Origin: an uncultured Flavobacteriaceae bacterium
GTDB taxonomy: Bacteria; Bacteroidota; Bacteroidia; Flavobacteriales; Flavobacteriaceae
Assembly (NCBI GenBank): GCA_913020685.1
Contig: CAJWAY010000021.1
Location: forward strand, 1 to 16,086
Direction: 5' to 3'
DNA length: 16,086 nucleotides
The position numbers and the translations under genes are program-made. A model generated the notes under the pieces. That model made no database searches. It was not told the origin of the DNA and worked only from the letters and a program-made list of their open reading frames with translations. Position 1 is the first letter of the stretch, and each line of letters starts with the position of its first letter. Shown piece by piece: positions 4,928 to 12,970 of the stretch.

Positions 4928-7711
4928 ATGGAACAAATTCTTGATTTAGACACCAAAAAGTTCATTATCATTAAGGGAGCTCAACTCCACAACCTAAAAA
5001 GGGTTGATGCGGTATTCCCGAGAAATCAAATGACAGTGGTTACCGGATTATCGGGATCCGGAAAGTCTTCTTTGGTGTTTGATACCCTCTACGCAGAGGG
5101 TCAACGACGTTATGTAGAAAGTCTATCTTCCTATGCCAGACAGTTTATGGGAAAGCTAAATAAACCAAAGGTAGATGAAATCAAAGGGATTGCTCCTGCC
5201 ATTGCTGTTGAGCAAAAAGTTTCTTCCTCCAATCCTCGATCTACAGTCGGAACCAAGACAGAAATCTATGATTTTTTAAGATTGCTCTACGCCAGAATTG
5301 GAAAAACTTTCTCCCCCGTGTCTGGAAAACAAGTCAAAAGCGATAGCGTCAAGGACGTTCTGGTATGCATCAAAAATCAGTTTTCCAACGGAGATAAGCT
5401 ATTCCTCCTTGCTCCTATCGATCATAACTCCGAAAAAATAAACGACCGTTTAAACATATTAAAACAACAGGGATTTGCCAGAATCTTCCTCAAGGGCGAG
5501 GTATTGCGTATTGAGGAATTAACACAGGTACCTCAAGAAAAATATGAGCTAGTTGTGGACCGAATCGTCGTTCGTCATCAAGAAGACTTTTATCAGCGGG
5601 TAGCCGATGCCATAGAAATCGCCTTTTATGAAGGCAAAGGAGCTTGTTCCCTATGGTCATTGGATCAGAAAAAGAAGGTGACATTTTCCAATCGATTTGA
5701 ATTGGACGGTATCACTTTTGTTCCTCCAAATATTCACTTCTTTAGCTTTAACAATCCTTTTGGAGCGTGCAGGAAGTGCGAGGGATTTGGTGATATCATC
5801 GGAATTGACCGAGAGTTGGTGGTTCCAGATACCAGCCGCTCTATTTTCGATGATGCCATTGCACCCTGGCGTGGAACAGGAATGCGAAAATTTCACAAAC
5901 AACTTATTGAAAATGCCTATAAATTCAATTTCCCAATACATAAACCCTATTACCAACTCAGTGAAAAAGACATCAACACCCTTTGGGAAGGGAACTCCTA
6001 CTTTACGGGGATCAATAAGTTTTTTAAAAAAATAGAAGCCAAAAATTACAAAATACAAAATCGTGTTCTGCTCTCTCGCTACAGGGGCAAGACAAAATGT
6101 CACGAATGCAAAGGCTCCCGACTTAGAACAGATACCAACAATGTGAAAGTGGGAGGTCAGACCATGGCCAAACTCCTTGAACTGCCTATAGATGAATTGG
6201 AAGTTTTTTTTGAACAACTTCATTTAGATAAACATGAGACTATTGTTTCGGAAAGAATACTCAAAGAGATAAAATCAAGAATTCAATTCATTAAAGATGT
6301 TGGGCTGGGATATCTTAATCTTAATAGAAAAGCCAACACTTTATCTGGAGGCGAATCCCAAAGAATTAATTTAGCCACCTCCCTAGGCAGTTCTCTAGTG
6401 GGATCGATGTACATACTAGATGAACCCTCAATTGGACTTCACTCCCGTGACAATGAGCGTTTGGTTTCAGTTTTAAAAAAGCTTAGAGATATTGGTAATA
6501 CTGTTATTGTTGTAGAACATGATGAACAAATCATGAATTCAGCCGATAAAATCATTGATATGGGCCCCGAGGCCGGGAGCTATGGGGGTGAAATCGTCGC
6601 AGAGGGAAATCTAGAGTTCATCTGTAAATCCAAAAGCTTGACTGCAAAATATCTACGCAATGAAATGTCCATACCGATTCCTAAGCGCAGGAGGAAAAGT
6701 AGAGATAAAATTTCTTTGATTGGTAGCAGGGAAAACAATTTGAAAAATATTGATGTCAGTTTTCCATTGGGCTGTATGACTGTGGTAACTGGAGTATCAG
6801 GCAGTGGAAAATCAACTCTAGTAAAGAGAATACTCTATCCTGCCTTACAACGTGAAAAGGGTATATTTAATGACAAACCCGGACAATTTGATACCATAAA
6901 AGCCCCTTTTGAAAAAATAAACAGCGTCGAATTTGTTAATCAAAACCCCATTGGAAGGTCTTCGCGATCCAATCCAGTAACCTACATCAAAGCTTATGAT
7001 GAAATCAGAAGTTTGTTTGCAAAACAAGCTCTGGCCAAAAACCGTGGATATCAAACCAAGCATTTTTCCTTTAATGTCGATGGTGGTCGCTGCGATCACT
7101 GTAAAGGGGATGGCAACACAACCATCGAAATGCAATTCATGGCTGATGTTGTTTTACAATGTGAACACTGCAAGGGAAAAAGGTTTAAAAAAGAGGTATT
7201 GGAAGTTGAGTTTAAAGGTTTATCTCTGGATCGATTGCTTGAGATGAGTGTAGACGATGCCATTGCCTTTTTTGAAATAGAAAATCAAACCAAGATGGTT
7301 CAAAAACTAAAACCCCTTCAAGAGGTAGGTTTGGGATATGTCGCACTGGGGCAGCCCTCCACTAGTCTCTCCGGTGGGGAGGCACAGAGAATAAAACTGG
7401 CTTCATTTATTGGCCGGGGAACCACCCAGGACAAAATAATTTTTATTTTTGATGAACCCACCACCGGACTTCATTTTCATGACATTAATAAGCTGTTACT
7501 TTCCTTCAATGCCCTGATTGAAAAAGGTCATACGGTCATCGTAGTAGAGCACAACATGGATTTGATCAAATGTGCTGACCACCTAATTGACTTAGGTCCG
7601 GAAGGTGGAAAAAAAGGCGGTTCACTGGTGGCTATGGGAACTCCGGAAGAAGTGGCCAAGGCCAAAGTTTCTTTTACTGGTCAATATCTTGTTGAAAAGC
7701 TCAGACCTTAA
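4928..7711 (+). CDS. uvrA: Excinuclease ABC subunit A (UvrA)
   Basis: A 927-residue UvrA, the damage-sensing ATPase that loads UvrB onto lesions in nucleotide excision repair. Both ABC ATPase modules are complete. First: Walker A GLSGSGKSS at 40-48, signature LSGGESQ at 472-478, Walker B around DEPSIGL at 498. Second: Walker A GVSGSGKS at 622-629, signature LSGGEAQ from 814, Walker B DEPTTGL from 842. The CxxC pairs C391/C394 (in CHECKGSRL) and the C-terminal zinc finger C722/C725 with C745/C748 are intact. The first zinc finger is unusual: the pair C281/C284 (GACRKCEGFG) is present, but its partner CxxC, expected near 259-262, reads LDGI. I recall a similar FELDG sequence in other Bacteroidota UvrA proteins, so this is probably a lineage feature. 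The length is close to normal for UvrA. The start is set by the conserved N-terminus (IIIKGAQLHNLK). The stop overlaps the convergent flippase gene by 4 nt. Confidence 0.97.
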   Translation: MEQILDLDTKKFIIIKGAQLHNLKRVDAVFPRNQMTVVTGLSGSGKSSLVFDTLYAEGQRRYVESLSSYARQFMGKLNKPKVDEIKGIAPAIAVEQKVSSSNPRSTVGTKTEIYDFLRLLYARIGKTFSPVSGKQVKSDSVKDVLVCIKNQFSNGDKLFLLAPIDHNSEKINDRLNILKQQGFARIFLKGEVLRIEELTQVPQEKYELVVDRIVVRHQEDFYQRVADAIEIAFYEGKGACSLWSLDQKKKVTFSNRFELDGITFVPPNIHFFSFNNPFGACRKCEGFGDIIGIDRELVVPDTSRSIFDDAIAPWRGTGMRKFHKQLIENAYKFNFPIHKPYYQLSEKDINTLWEGNSYFTGINKFFKKIEAKNYKIQNRVLLSRYRGKTKCHECKGSRLRTDTNNVKVGGQTMAKLLELPIDELEVFFEQLHLDKHETIVSERILKEIKSRIQFIKDVGLGYLNLNRKANTLSGGESQRINLATSLGSSLVGSMYILDEPSIGLHSRDNERLVSVLKKLRDIGNTVIVVEHDEQIMNSADKIIDMGPEAGSYGGEIVAEGNLEFICKSKSLTAKYLRNEMSIPIPKRRRKSRDKISLIGSRENNLKNIDVSFPLGCMTVVTGVSGSGKSTLVKRILYPALQREKGIFNDKPGQFDTIKAPFEKINSVEFVNQNPIGRSSRSNPVTYIKAYDEIRSLFAKQALAKNRGYQTKHFSFNVDGGRCDHCKGDGNTTIEMQFMADVVLQCEHCKGKRFKKEVLEVEFKGLSLDRLLEMSVDDAIAFFEIENQTKMVQKLKPLQEVGLGYVALGQPSTSLSGGEAQRIKLASFIGRGTTQDKIIFIFDEPTTGLHFHDINKLLLSFNALIEKGHTVIVVEHNMDLIKCADHLIDLGPEGGKKGGSLVAMGTPEEVAKAKVSFTGQYLVEKLRP

Positions 7712-9177
7712 CTTTTCTTGACAAAAGGTAAAATTTTACCGAAAAACTGTTGTACGTCAGCAGTCAGTTTAAAGAAGAAAGCCAGCAAGGTAAAAGCCCC
7801 GGTGATAAGCATTGATCTTAACACCAATGACATAAAAGGATCAAATTCAAACGAGATTTTGGAAATGATCAAATAAAGTAAAATAATTATCCCAAAAGTA
7901 AGTAAGCTTTTCAAGCCATAAGGATTGATTTTAAACTTAAGCTGAACTAATAAAATCTTTAATACGTTAATTATTACAATGACGATCAGTGTTGCATAGG
8001 CTGCTCCATTAATCCCATAGAGAGGAAGGAGATAAAGGTTGAGTAATACGGCCAAAATGGCAGAGCTAATCGAAAACCATAAAACATAGGCGTAATATTT
8101 TGAATTCGTAATAATGTTGTTCAAGCAGCCCATAGACATGGTAAATAATTTACCTACCGATACAATGAGTACAACTTCCAGTGCGACAGTGTAATCCCCC
8201 AAATTAGTCCAAGCGTAGAAATCATTTAAATTTAAGTTGATGAGTAAAAACAGTAATCCGGAAAGTAACAGTAGATTGTTTGCGCTTTTTTTTAGCAATT
8301 GCAACATTGTCAAATAATCTTTATCATTCAGAGCCTTGGCCACAAGTGGACTGATAATCTGAAACATTGCCCTTCCAGGAAACTCGATAACAGCAGCAAT
8401 AAAAATGGCAACGCTGTAATATGCCACATTTTCAACGGTTAAAATATTGGAAATCATAGATTTGTCGATATCCAAAATCAAGCTTGCCGCAGTGCCTGAC
8501 ATAAAAATCAAAAGACTGTACCTCAAGATAGATTTAAATTGGATCGGGAGCGCGAGAGAAAATTTGGGAGTGTATTTGATCAAACTGTAAATCACTACCG
8601 TCAATAATCTGAAATAGTATCCCAAAATCAATGCTGTAATAAACCCATCGAGATCCATACCTCCAAAAGCGTATATCAACAAAAGCGTGAAGATCAAAGC
8701 CCTTGGGAAAAATTCTTTAAGAAAATTGCCAAAAACAGAATACAATTGAATCCTAAGCCAATTGTAAAACACCTCAAATAAAGCTGTGGAAAAGGCAACG
8801 GCCAAAATCAAATAAGCATACTTACCCATCTCTTGATTTTCGTAGCCGATGAAGTCAGTGATTTGATTTTGGAAAAAAAGAGTAAAAATCAACAGCAGGC
8901 TAAAAACAAGAAGAGGAAGAAAAAGGGAAAAACTCAAAAGCTTATCTTTATCTGCCTTTGTATCACAACTACTGTAGAATTTGATAACGGCATGTTGAAC
9001 ACCAAAAGAAATAAATGGCTGAACCAAATTGGATAATGCCAATAAGGCCACAACCAATCCCTGAAGCCTACTTCCCATATAAGTGGGGTATAGATATACA
9101 GTATTGATCGCTCCAATAAGAAAAGCCAGAGCAATACTTAGACTATTGTAAAACGATTGTTTGGCTATGATTCCCAT
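7708..9177 (-). CDS. Oligosaccharide flippase, Wzx/MATE-like (polysaccharide biosynthesis protein)
   Basis: A 489-residue integral membrane protein with about 12-14 hydrophobic helices spread over the whole length and short basic loops. The N-terminus (NSLSIALAFLIGAINTVYLY, then LYPTYMGSRLQGLVVALLA) and the pattern of helices match the MATE-like polysaccharide exporter superfamily, which includes Wzx O-antigen flippases. Such proteins move lipid-linked sugars from the cytoplasmic to the periplasmic face of the inner membrane. No glycosyltransferase or Wzy polymerase gene is adjacent, so the substrate is unknown. It is the last gene of a three-gene minus-strand operon: its ATG lies 13 nt inside the upstream YfhO-family gene, suggesting translational coupling. 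Family level is well supported; a role in capsule or glycoprotein synthesis is inference. Confidence 0.88.
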   Translation of the reverse strand: MGIIAKQSFYNSLSIALAFLIGAINTVYLYPTYMGSRLQGLVVALLALSNLVQPFISFGVQHAVIKFYSSCDTKADKDKLLSFSLFLPLLVFSLLLIFTLFFQNQITDFIGYENQEMGKYAYLILAVAFSTALFEVFYNWLRIQLYSVFGNFLKEFFPRALIFTLLLIYAFGGMDLDGFITALILGYYFRLLTVVIYSLIKYTPKFSLALPIQFKSILRYSLLIFMSGTAASLILDIDKSMISNILTVENVAYYSVAIFIAAVIEFPGRAMFQIISPLVAKALNDKDYLTMLQLLKKSANNLLLLSGLLFLLINLNLNDFYAWTNLGDYTVALEVVLIVSVGKLFTMSMGCLNNIITNSKYYAYVLWFSISSAILAVLLNLYLLPLYGINGAAYATLIVIVIINVLKILLVQLKFKINPYGLKSLLTFGIIILLYLIISKISFEFDPFMSLVLRSMLITGAFTLLAFFFKLTADVQQFFGKILPFVKKS

Positions 9178-11615
9178 TCCTGCGGACTTAAGTTAGATTT
9201 TTCTTTAAATCTTTGATAACCAAAGAATAATAGAATAGAAATAAAAACCAATAGAGTTAGTAATCTGATAGTTACACCAGTCTTTACAACAGAAGGATCA
9301 AAGGTAAATTCTATGTTATGTTTTCCTGATGGAACTCTCAAACCTCTGAGTACATAGTTTATGGGAAAAATATTTACTGTTTGTTGATCAATTTTTGCAG
9401 ACCATCCGTCCGGATAGTACATTTCTGAGAAAACCAATAATTGCTCTTGACTAGCTTCAAATTCGTATTTAAGATTGGTGGGATGATTATTAATTAGTTC
9501 AATTTTAGTCATCATTTGACTATCATATTTGACCGGTAAACTGGCAGGGAATTCTGATTTTAGTACAACTGCCTGGTTGGAAAAATTCATGTTTTTCATT
9601 GACTCCAGTACACCATCGGCTGTAGGTGCAACCAGAAGTGAATCCACCCCCCAAGCAACACCCAGCACGTTGGGGTTTTTGATCAGGTTTTGTTTGTTAT
9701 TTTTCTGTATCAAAAAATACTTTACATTGAGCATATCCATTATACCAGTAATTTGGTGGGTGCTGAAAAAATCATACAGCTCTTCAAAGCGTCTTGGTTT
9801 GGCACCGTGATATCCCCCGATAGCATTATGAAAAAAAGAAGTTCTGGCACCTGAGAGTTTTAGACCCGGTTCATAAACTCTAAAACGGCTGCTATCGGCT
9901 TTTATCTCTTGGTCACCTTTTTGGGCTGTAAACAAATTTTTAATTTGTCTGGGGCTAACAAATATTTCTCTGTCGATATAACGTTGGGAAACACCTAATA
10001 AATCACTGAGCATAATTAAAATCAATGCAACAAGGGCAATATTTTTGGAAATCTTTCCTTGTCCATAATAATATAAAACCGCTAATATTATCAAACAATA
10101 AGCCACGGCCCTAATCAAATCGAAATTGAAAATCGATTTACGTGCATTGACGATTTGATCCATCAAAACCGGGCCATAAGCCTGTCCAAGGTAGGAATCC
10201 ATTTCACCGGAAAAATCAAAAAATCCTTTGGATAGTAATATTATTAAAAGGAGTAGGACAAATACAAGGGAGGGTTTTAAAATTGTTTTAAAATCTGTAC
10301 TTTCCGGTTTTTCAAATAAACGGTACAACCCCAAACAAGCCAAAACAGGAAAACAAAACTCCAAAATCACTTGGATGGAACTCACGGCTCTAAATTTATT
10401 GTACAATGGAAAGTAATCGATAAAAAATTCTGTCAGTAGTGGAAAGTTTTTTCCCCAAGACAGCAATAGTGAAAGGATGATCCCAAGGAGTAAGGCATTT
10501 ATTAATCGGCTTTTGACAAAAAACAAAGTCAAAAAGGCCATAAAAATTACAGTTACCCCCACATAGGCGGGGGCTTCGAGTATGGGCTGACTTCCCCAAT
10601 AGGTTGGAACGTTTGAAACAAAGCTTTTGGCTTGAGAGCGTGGCAATCCATTTTGTATCAAAAAATCAAAGAGTTCGGAATCCTCTCCCATATCTTCTGA
10701 GGAACCTCCACCCTGAATTCTTGGCGCCAAAAGATTTAAGCTTTCAAAAATTCCATAACTGAATTGTGTAATGTAATCTGTGCTGAGTCCACCGGTTTTT
10801 TCTTTGAGACTTCCATCAGGATTTCGCAACAACTCACTTTTTCCACGGGTACTAAATTTGGTGTACTCGGCAGTAGACATCAGAGGAGGTGCATTTAGTC
10901 CCAGGGCCAATATTCCTGCCAATACAAGGAGCAGAGATTGACGTAAAAAATTCCGGTGAGTTTTGGTTTTTAAAGCATGAATTCCATATACAATTCCAAT
11001 GACCAGCATCAATAAAAGCATGTAATAGGTCATTTGGTAATGATTGGCTCGAATCTGCATGGATAAAGCGAAAACGGTAAGGATAAAACCTCCAAAACGA
11101 CGATCGTGAAAGATCATATACATTCCTCCAATAACCAATGGCATATAGGCCAAGGCCTGAGCCTTTGTATTGTGACCAACCTGCAAGATGATCAATAGAT
11201 AAGTGGACAATCCGTAGGCAAAAGCGCCAAAAACCGCAATTGGAATGGGCATTTTAATGATCAATAAAAAAAGGTAGGCACTCAGTAAATAGAGAAATAA
11301 AATCTCAGCAGGTTGAGGAATCAATTGAATAAGCTTATGAATGGGAGTTAAAAAATCATAGGGGTATCTTGCACCCAATTGGTAAGTAGGCATCCCACCA
11401 AAAGCGTTATCAATCCAGTAAATTTCTTGATTATTTTCTCTGTACTCCTGAATTTGCCTTGACATTCCAGAGTATTGTCTAATGTCGGATTGAATTAATT
11501 TTTTTCCTGATAAAACCGGATGGAAGAACAAAACAGAAAATAGACCAAAGCCCAATATCAGGATAAGGTGCTTTAGAGTTTGATTGTTATAAACCTGATC
11601 AATCAATTTCTTCAT
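9165..11615 (-). CDS. YfhO-family membrane protein
   Basis: An 816-residue membrane protein of the YfhO family (GT-C-like polytopic proteins implicated in adding sugars to envelope polymers; YfhO of Bacillus acts on lipoteichoic acid). A first hydrophobic helix (about 17-35) is followed by an extracytoplasmic loop with SDIRQYSGMSRQ and WIDNAFGGMPTYQLG. Acidic residues here resemble the catalytic first loop of GT-C glycosyltransferases. About ten more helices follow to roughly residue 530. A large extracytoplasmic domain then ends in a beta-rich part with FSEMYYPDGWSAKID, the typical YfhO C-terminal motif, and a last helix at about 780-800. It overlaps the upstream DUF4834-like gene by 17 nt and the downstream flippase gene by 13 nt. 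That arrangement suggests the operon exports lipid-linked sugars and transfers them on the periplasmic side. The biochemical reaction is inference. Confidence 0.88.
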   Translation of the reverse strand: MKKLIDQVYNNQTLKHLILILGFGLFSVLFFHPVLSGKKLIQSDIRQYSGMSRQIQEYRENNQEIYWIDNAFGGMPTYQLGARYPYDFLTPIHKLIQLIPQPAEILFLYLLSAYLFLLIIKMPIPIAVFGAFAYGLSTYLLIILQVGHNTKAQALAYMPLVIGGMYMIFHDRRFGGFILTVFALSMQIRANHYQMTYYMLLLMLVIGIVYGIHALKTKTHRNFLRQSLLLVLAGILALGLNAPPLMSTAEYTKFSTRGKSELLRNPDGSLKEKTGGLSTDYITQFSYGIFESLNLLAPRIQGGGSSEDMGEDSELFDFLIQNGLPRSQAKSFVSNVPTYWGSQPILEAPAYVGVTVIFMAFLTLFFVKSRLINALLLGIILSLLLSWGKNFPLLTEFFIDYFPLYNKFRAVSSIQVILEFCFPVLACLGLYRLFEKPESTDFKTILKPSLVFVLLLLIILLSKGFFDFSGEMDSYLGQAYGPVLMDQIVNARKSIFNFDLIRAVAYCLIILAVLYYYGQGKISKNIALVALILIMLSDLLGVSQRYIDREIFVSPRQIKNLFTAQKGDQEIKADSSRFRVYEPGLKLSGARTSFFHNAIGGYHGAKPRRFEELYDFFSTHQITGIMDMLNVKYFLIQKNNKQNLIKNPNVLGVAWGVDSLLVAPTADGVLESMKNMNFSNQAVVLKSEFPASLPVKYDSQMMTKIELINNHPTNLKYEFEASQEQLLVFSEMYYPDGWSAKIDQQTVNIFPINYVLRGLRVPSGKHNIEFTFDPSVVKTGVTIRLLTLLVFISILLFFGYQRFKEKSNLSPQEWES

Positions 11616-11835
11616 AGTCTATGTATTCCCCTATTTCATTTTTGGTTTTTTTTGTTTCTTTTTTGAGAGGTGAGGAAGAAAGGTCAGCATCAAAATACTG
11701 CATTTTTTTTGAGAGTCGATTGAGTAAATATTTAACAATAAATGGAGCAATAAATCTGAAGATGTAGACAATGAGAGTCAAAATCAAAAAAAACTTAAAC
11801 AGTCCAACCACAACAATTAAATAAGTTATGATCAA
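11599..11835 (-). CDS. DUF4834-like small membrane protein
   Basis: A protein of at most 78 residues with one long hydrophobic stretch (about 4-40, including LFKFFLILTLIVYIFRF), then a basic segment LLNRLSKKMQ and a polar tail ending GEYIDYEEID. That ending, with the single N-terminal membrane segment, is what I recall of the DUF4834 family of Bacteroidota. There is no ATG in frame: the longest frame begins at TTG (11833-11835), and a GTG eight codons further in (about 11809-11811) would also leave the membrane segment intact. The TTG is itself part of a TACTTTTG promoter-like box (11833-11840). If that box is active, transcription would begin downstream of the TTG and the GTG or a nearby codon would be the real start. 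It overlaps the YfhO-family gene by 17 nt and is the first gene of the operon. The function is unknown. Confidence 0.7.
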   Translation of the reverse strand: MIITYLIVVVGLFKFFLILTLIVYIFRFIAPFIVKYLLNRLSKKMQYFDADLSSSPLKKETKKTKNEIGEYIDYEEID

Positions 11836-11840
11836 AAGTA
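11833..11840 (-). promoter_or_regulatory. Candidate -7 box of the envelope operon
   Basis: On the minus strand the sequence TACTTTTG matches the TAnnTTTG consensus exactly and is identical to the boxes before the MBL hydrolase and sigma genes. No TTTG lies at the proper distance upstream, so support is partial. It overlaps the apparent TTG start of the first gene. Confidence 0.35.
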
Positions 11841-11923
11841 ATTAAATCTTATGACTATTGTGATGTTTTTGGAAGAGGCCAAGCACTAAAAATAAAATTA
11901 GATTTATCTTGCAAAAAAAATAG

Positions 11924-12967
11924 ATGCTTAAGGGATTGAGGCTATTGTTTCTTTTTTTGACAGGTGCTATTCATGCTCAATACACTGATCAGATCAACTC
12001 CAACCGACCTGGCGTCTCTATTGGTGCCTTTGCTGTAGGAAAAGGGATAGTTCAATTTGAAGCCGGTTTTGAATTTAGAAAGTACAAACACCAAGCCTAT
12101 AACAATTCAACCCTTAACGGATCCATTGGGTTCCTATCTGCTCGTTGGGGATTTTTATCTGAACGTTTGGAATTAACCTATCAGGGTGCTTTTATGTTTG
12201 ACAAATTGACCAATAAAGTTTCAAGTCAAGATATTGTTAATAAAAGAAAAGGATTTCTCCAAAATTTTTTGGGAATTAAATTTTTGATTTTTGATCCTTT
12301 TAAAAAAGAAGAAAAAACAAATGTATACAGTTGGAAAGCCAACAATGGGTTTAAAATTAAACACTTGATACCCGCAGTGTCCCTTACTGCCGGTGGAAAT
12401 TTTATGTTTGGAGAGAGTCACCCCTACCCTTATGGTGATGTTTTTGATCTACTTTACCGACCTCATTTTTATCAAAACCTTGGTGTCCCCCCCGAAAAAG
12501 AACCCTTTTTTTCGCTGCGTGGAGTTTTGGCCACACAATCGCATTTTTTTAGAACCTGGGTATTTGTAACCAACTTTATACTCGATCGATACCTGACCGA
12601 ACAAACCGCCAAAAGTTATATCCTTACCCTGACCCACACTTTTCATCCAATGTGGTCAGTTTATCTTGAAAATGAAGGGATGTTCAGCATGCGTTACAAT
12701 GATCAGATATTCAGAACCGGGGCTGCCTACCTTTTTTCAGACGACATTCAAATAGAGGGCTCAATTGGCGTTAATACCAATACCCGTCCCAGTGCTAATT
12801 TTTTTAATCTTGGTATATCGTATCGATTAAATTTCCATAAGGACTTTATCAGTGCTGCAGAAATTGAGTACAAAGAATCCAAGAAGGAAGAAAAAGAATT
12901 GAAAAAAACCATGAAGAAAAATAATAAAGCTGAAAGGAAAAGAGCTCGAAAGGCTAAAAGATTATAA
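11924..12967 (+). CDS. Outer-membrane beta-barrel protein (transporter-like, phenol MetA-type family) with charged tail
   Basis: A 347-residue exported protein. A Sec signal peptide at 1-18 (MLKGLRLLFLFLTGAIHA) is followed by QYTDQINSNRPGVSIGAFAV, the start I associate with Bacteroidota proteins of the 'MetA pathway of phenol degradation' outer-membrane family. Alternating hydrophobic/polar strands rich in aromatic residues and glycine continue to about residue 304 (FNLGISYRLNF), consistent with an outer-membrane barrel. The family name is historical; I see no reason to infer phenol use, and the substrate is unknown. After the last barrel strand comes a tail of about 43 residues rich in lysine, glutamate and arginine (KESKKEEKELKKTMKK, then KAERKRARKAKRL), which is unusual for a barrel that should end in its beta-signal. 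The GNAT gene begins 3 nt after the stop, so the two are probably co-transcribed. Confidence 0.8.
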   Translation: MLKGLRLLFLFLTGAIHAQYTDQINSNRPGVSIGAFAVGKGIVQFEAGFEFRKYKHQAYNNSTLNGSIGFLSARWGFLSERLELTYQGAFMFDKLTNKVSSQDIVNKRKGFLQNFLGIKFLIFDPFKKEEKTNVYSWKANNGFKIKHLIPAVSLTAGGNFMFGESHPYPYGDVFDLLYRPHFYQNLGVPPEKEPFFSLRGVLATQSHFFRTWVFVTNFILDRYLTEQTAKSYILTLTHTFHPMWSVYLENEGMFSMRYNDQIFRTGAAYLFSDDIQIEGSIGVNTNTRPSANFFNLGISYRLNFHKDFISAAEIEYKESKKEEKELKKTMKKNNKAERKRARKAKRL

Positions 12968-12970
12968 TTC

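Noticed and set aside
5657..6223. Long 188-codon minus-strand frame opposite uvrA
   Set aside because: It lies wholly inside a well-supported uvrA, has no start-region features and resembles no family; it is a reading-frame shadow.
6845..7135. Minus-strand frame of 96 codons with cysteine/isoleucine-rich sequence inside uvrA
   Set aside because: It overlaps the conserved zinc-finger coding region of uvrA and is explained by codon bias on the other strand.
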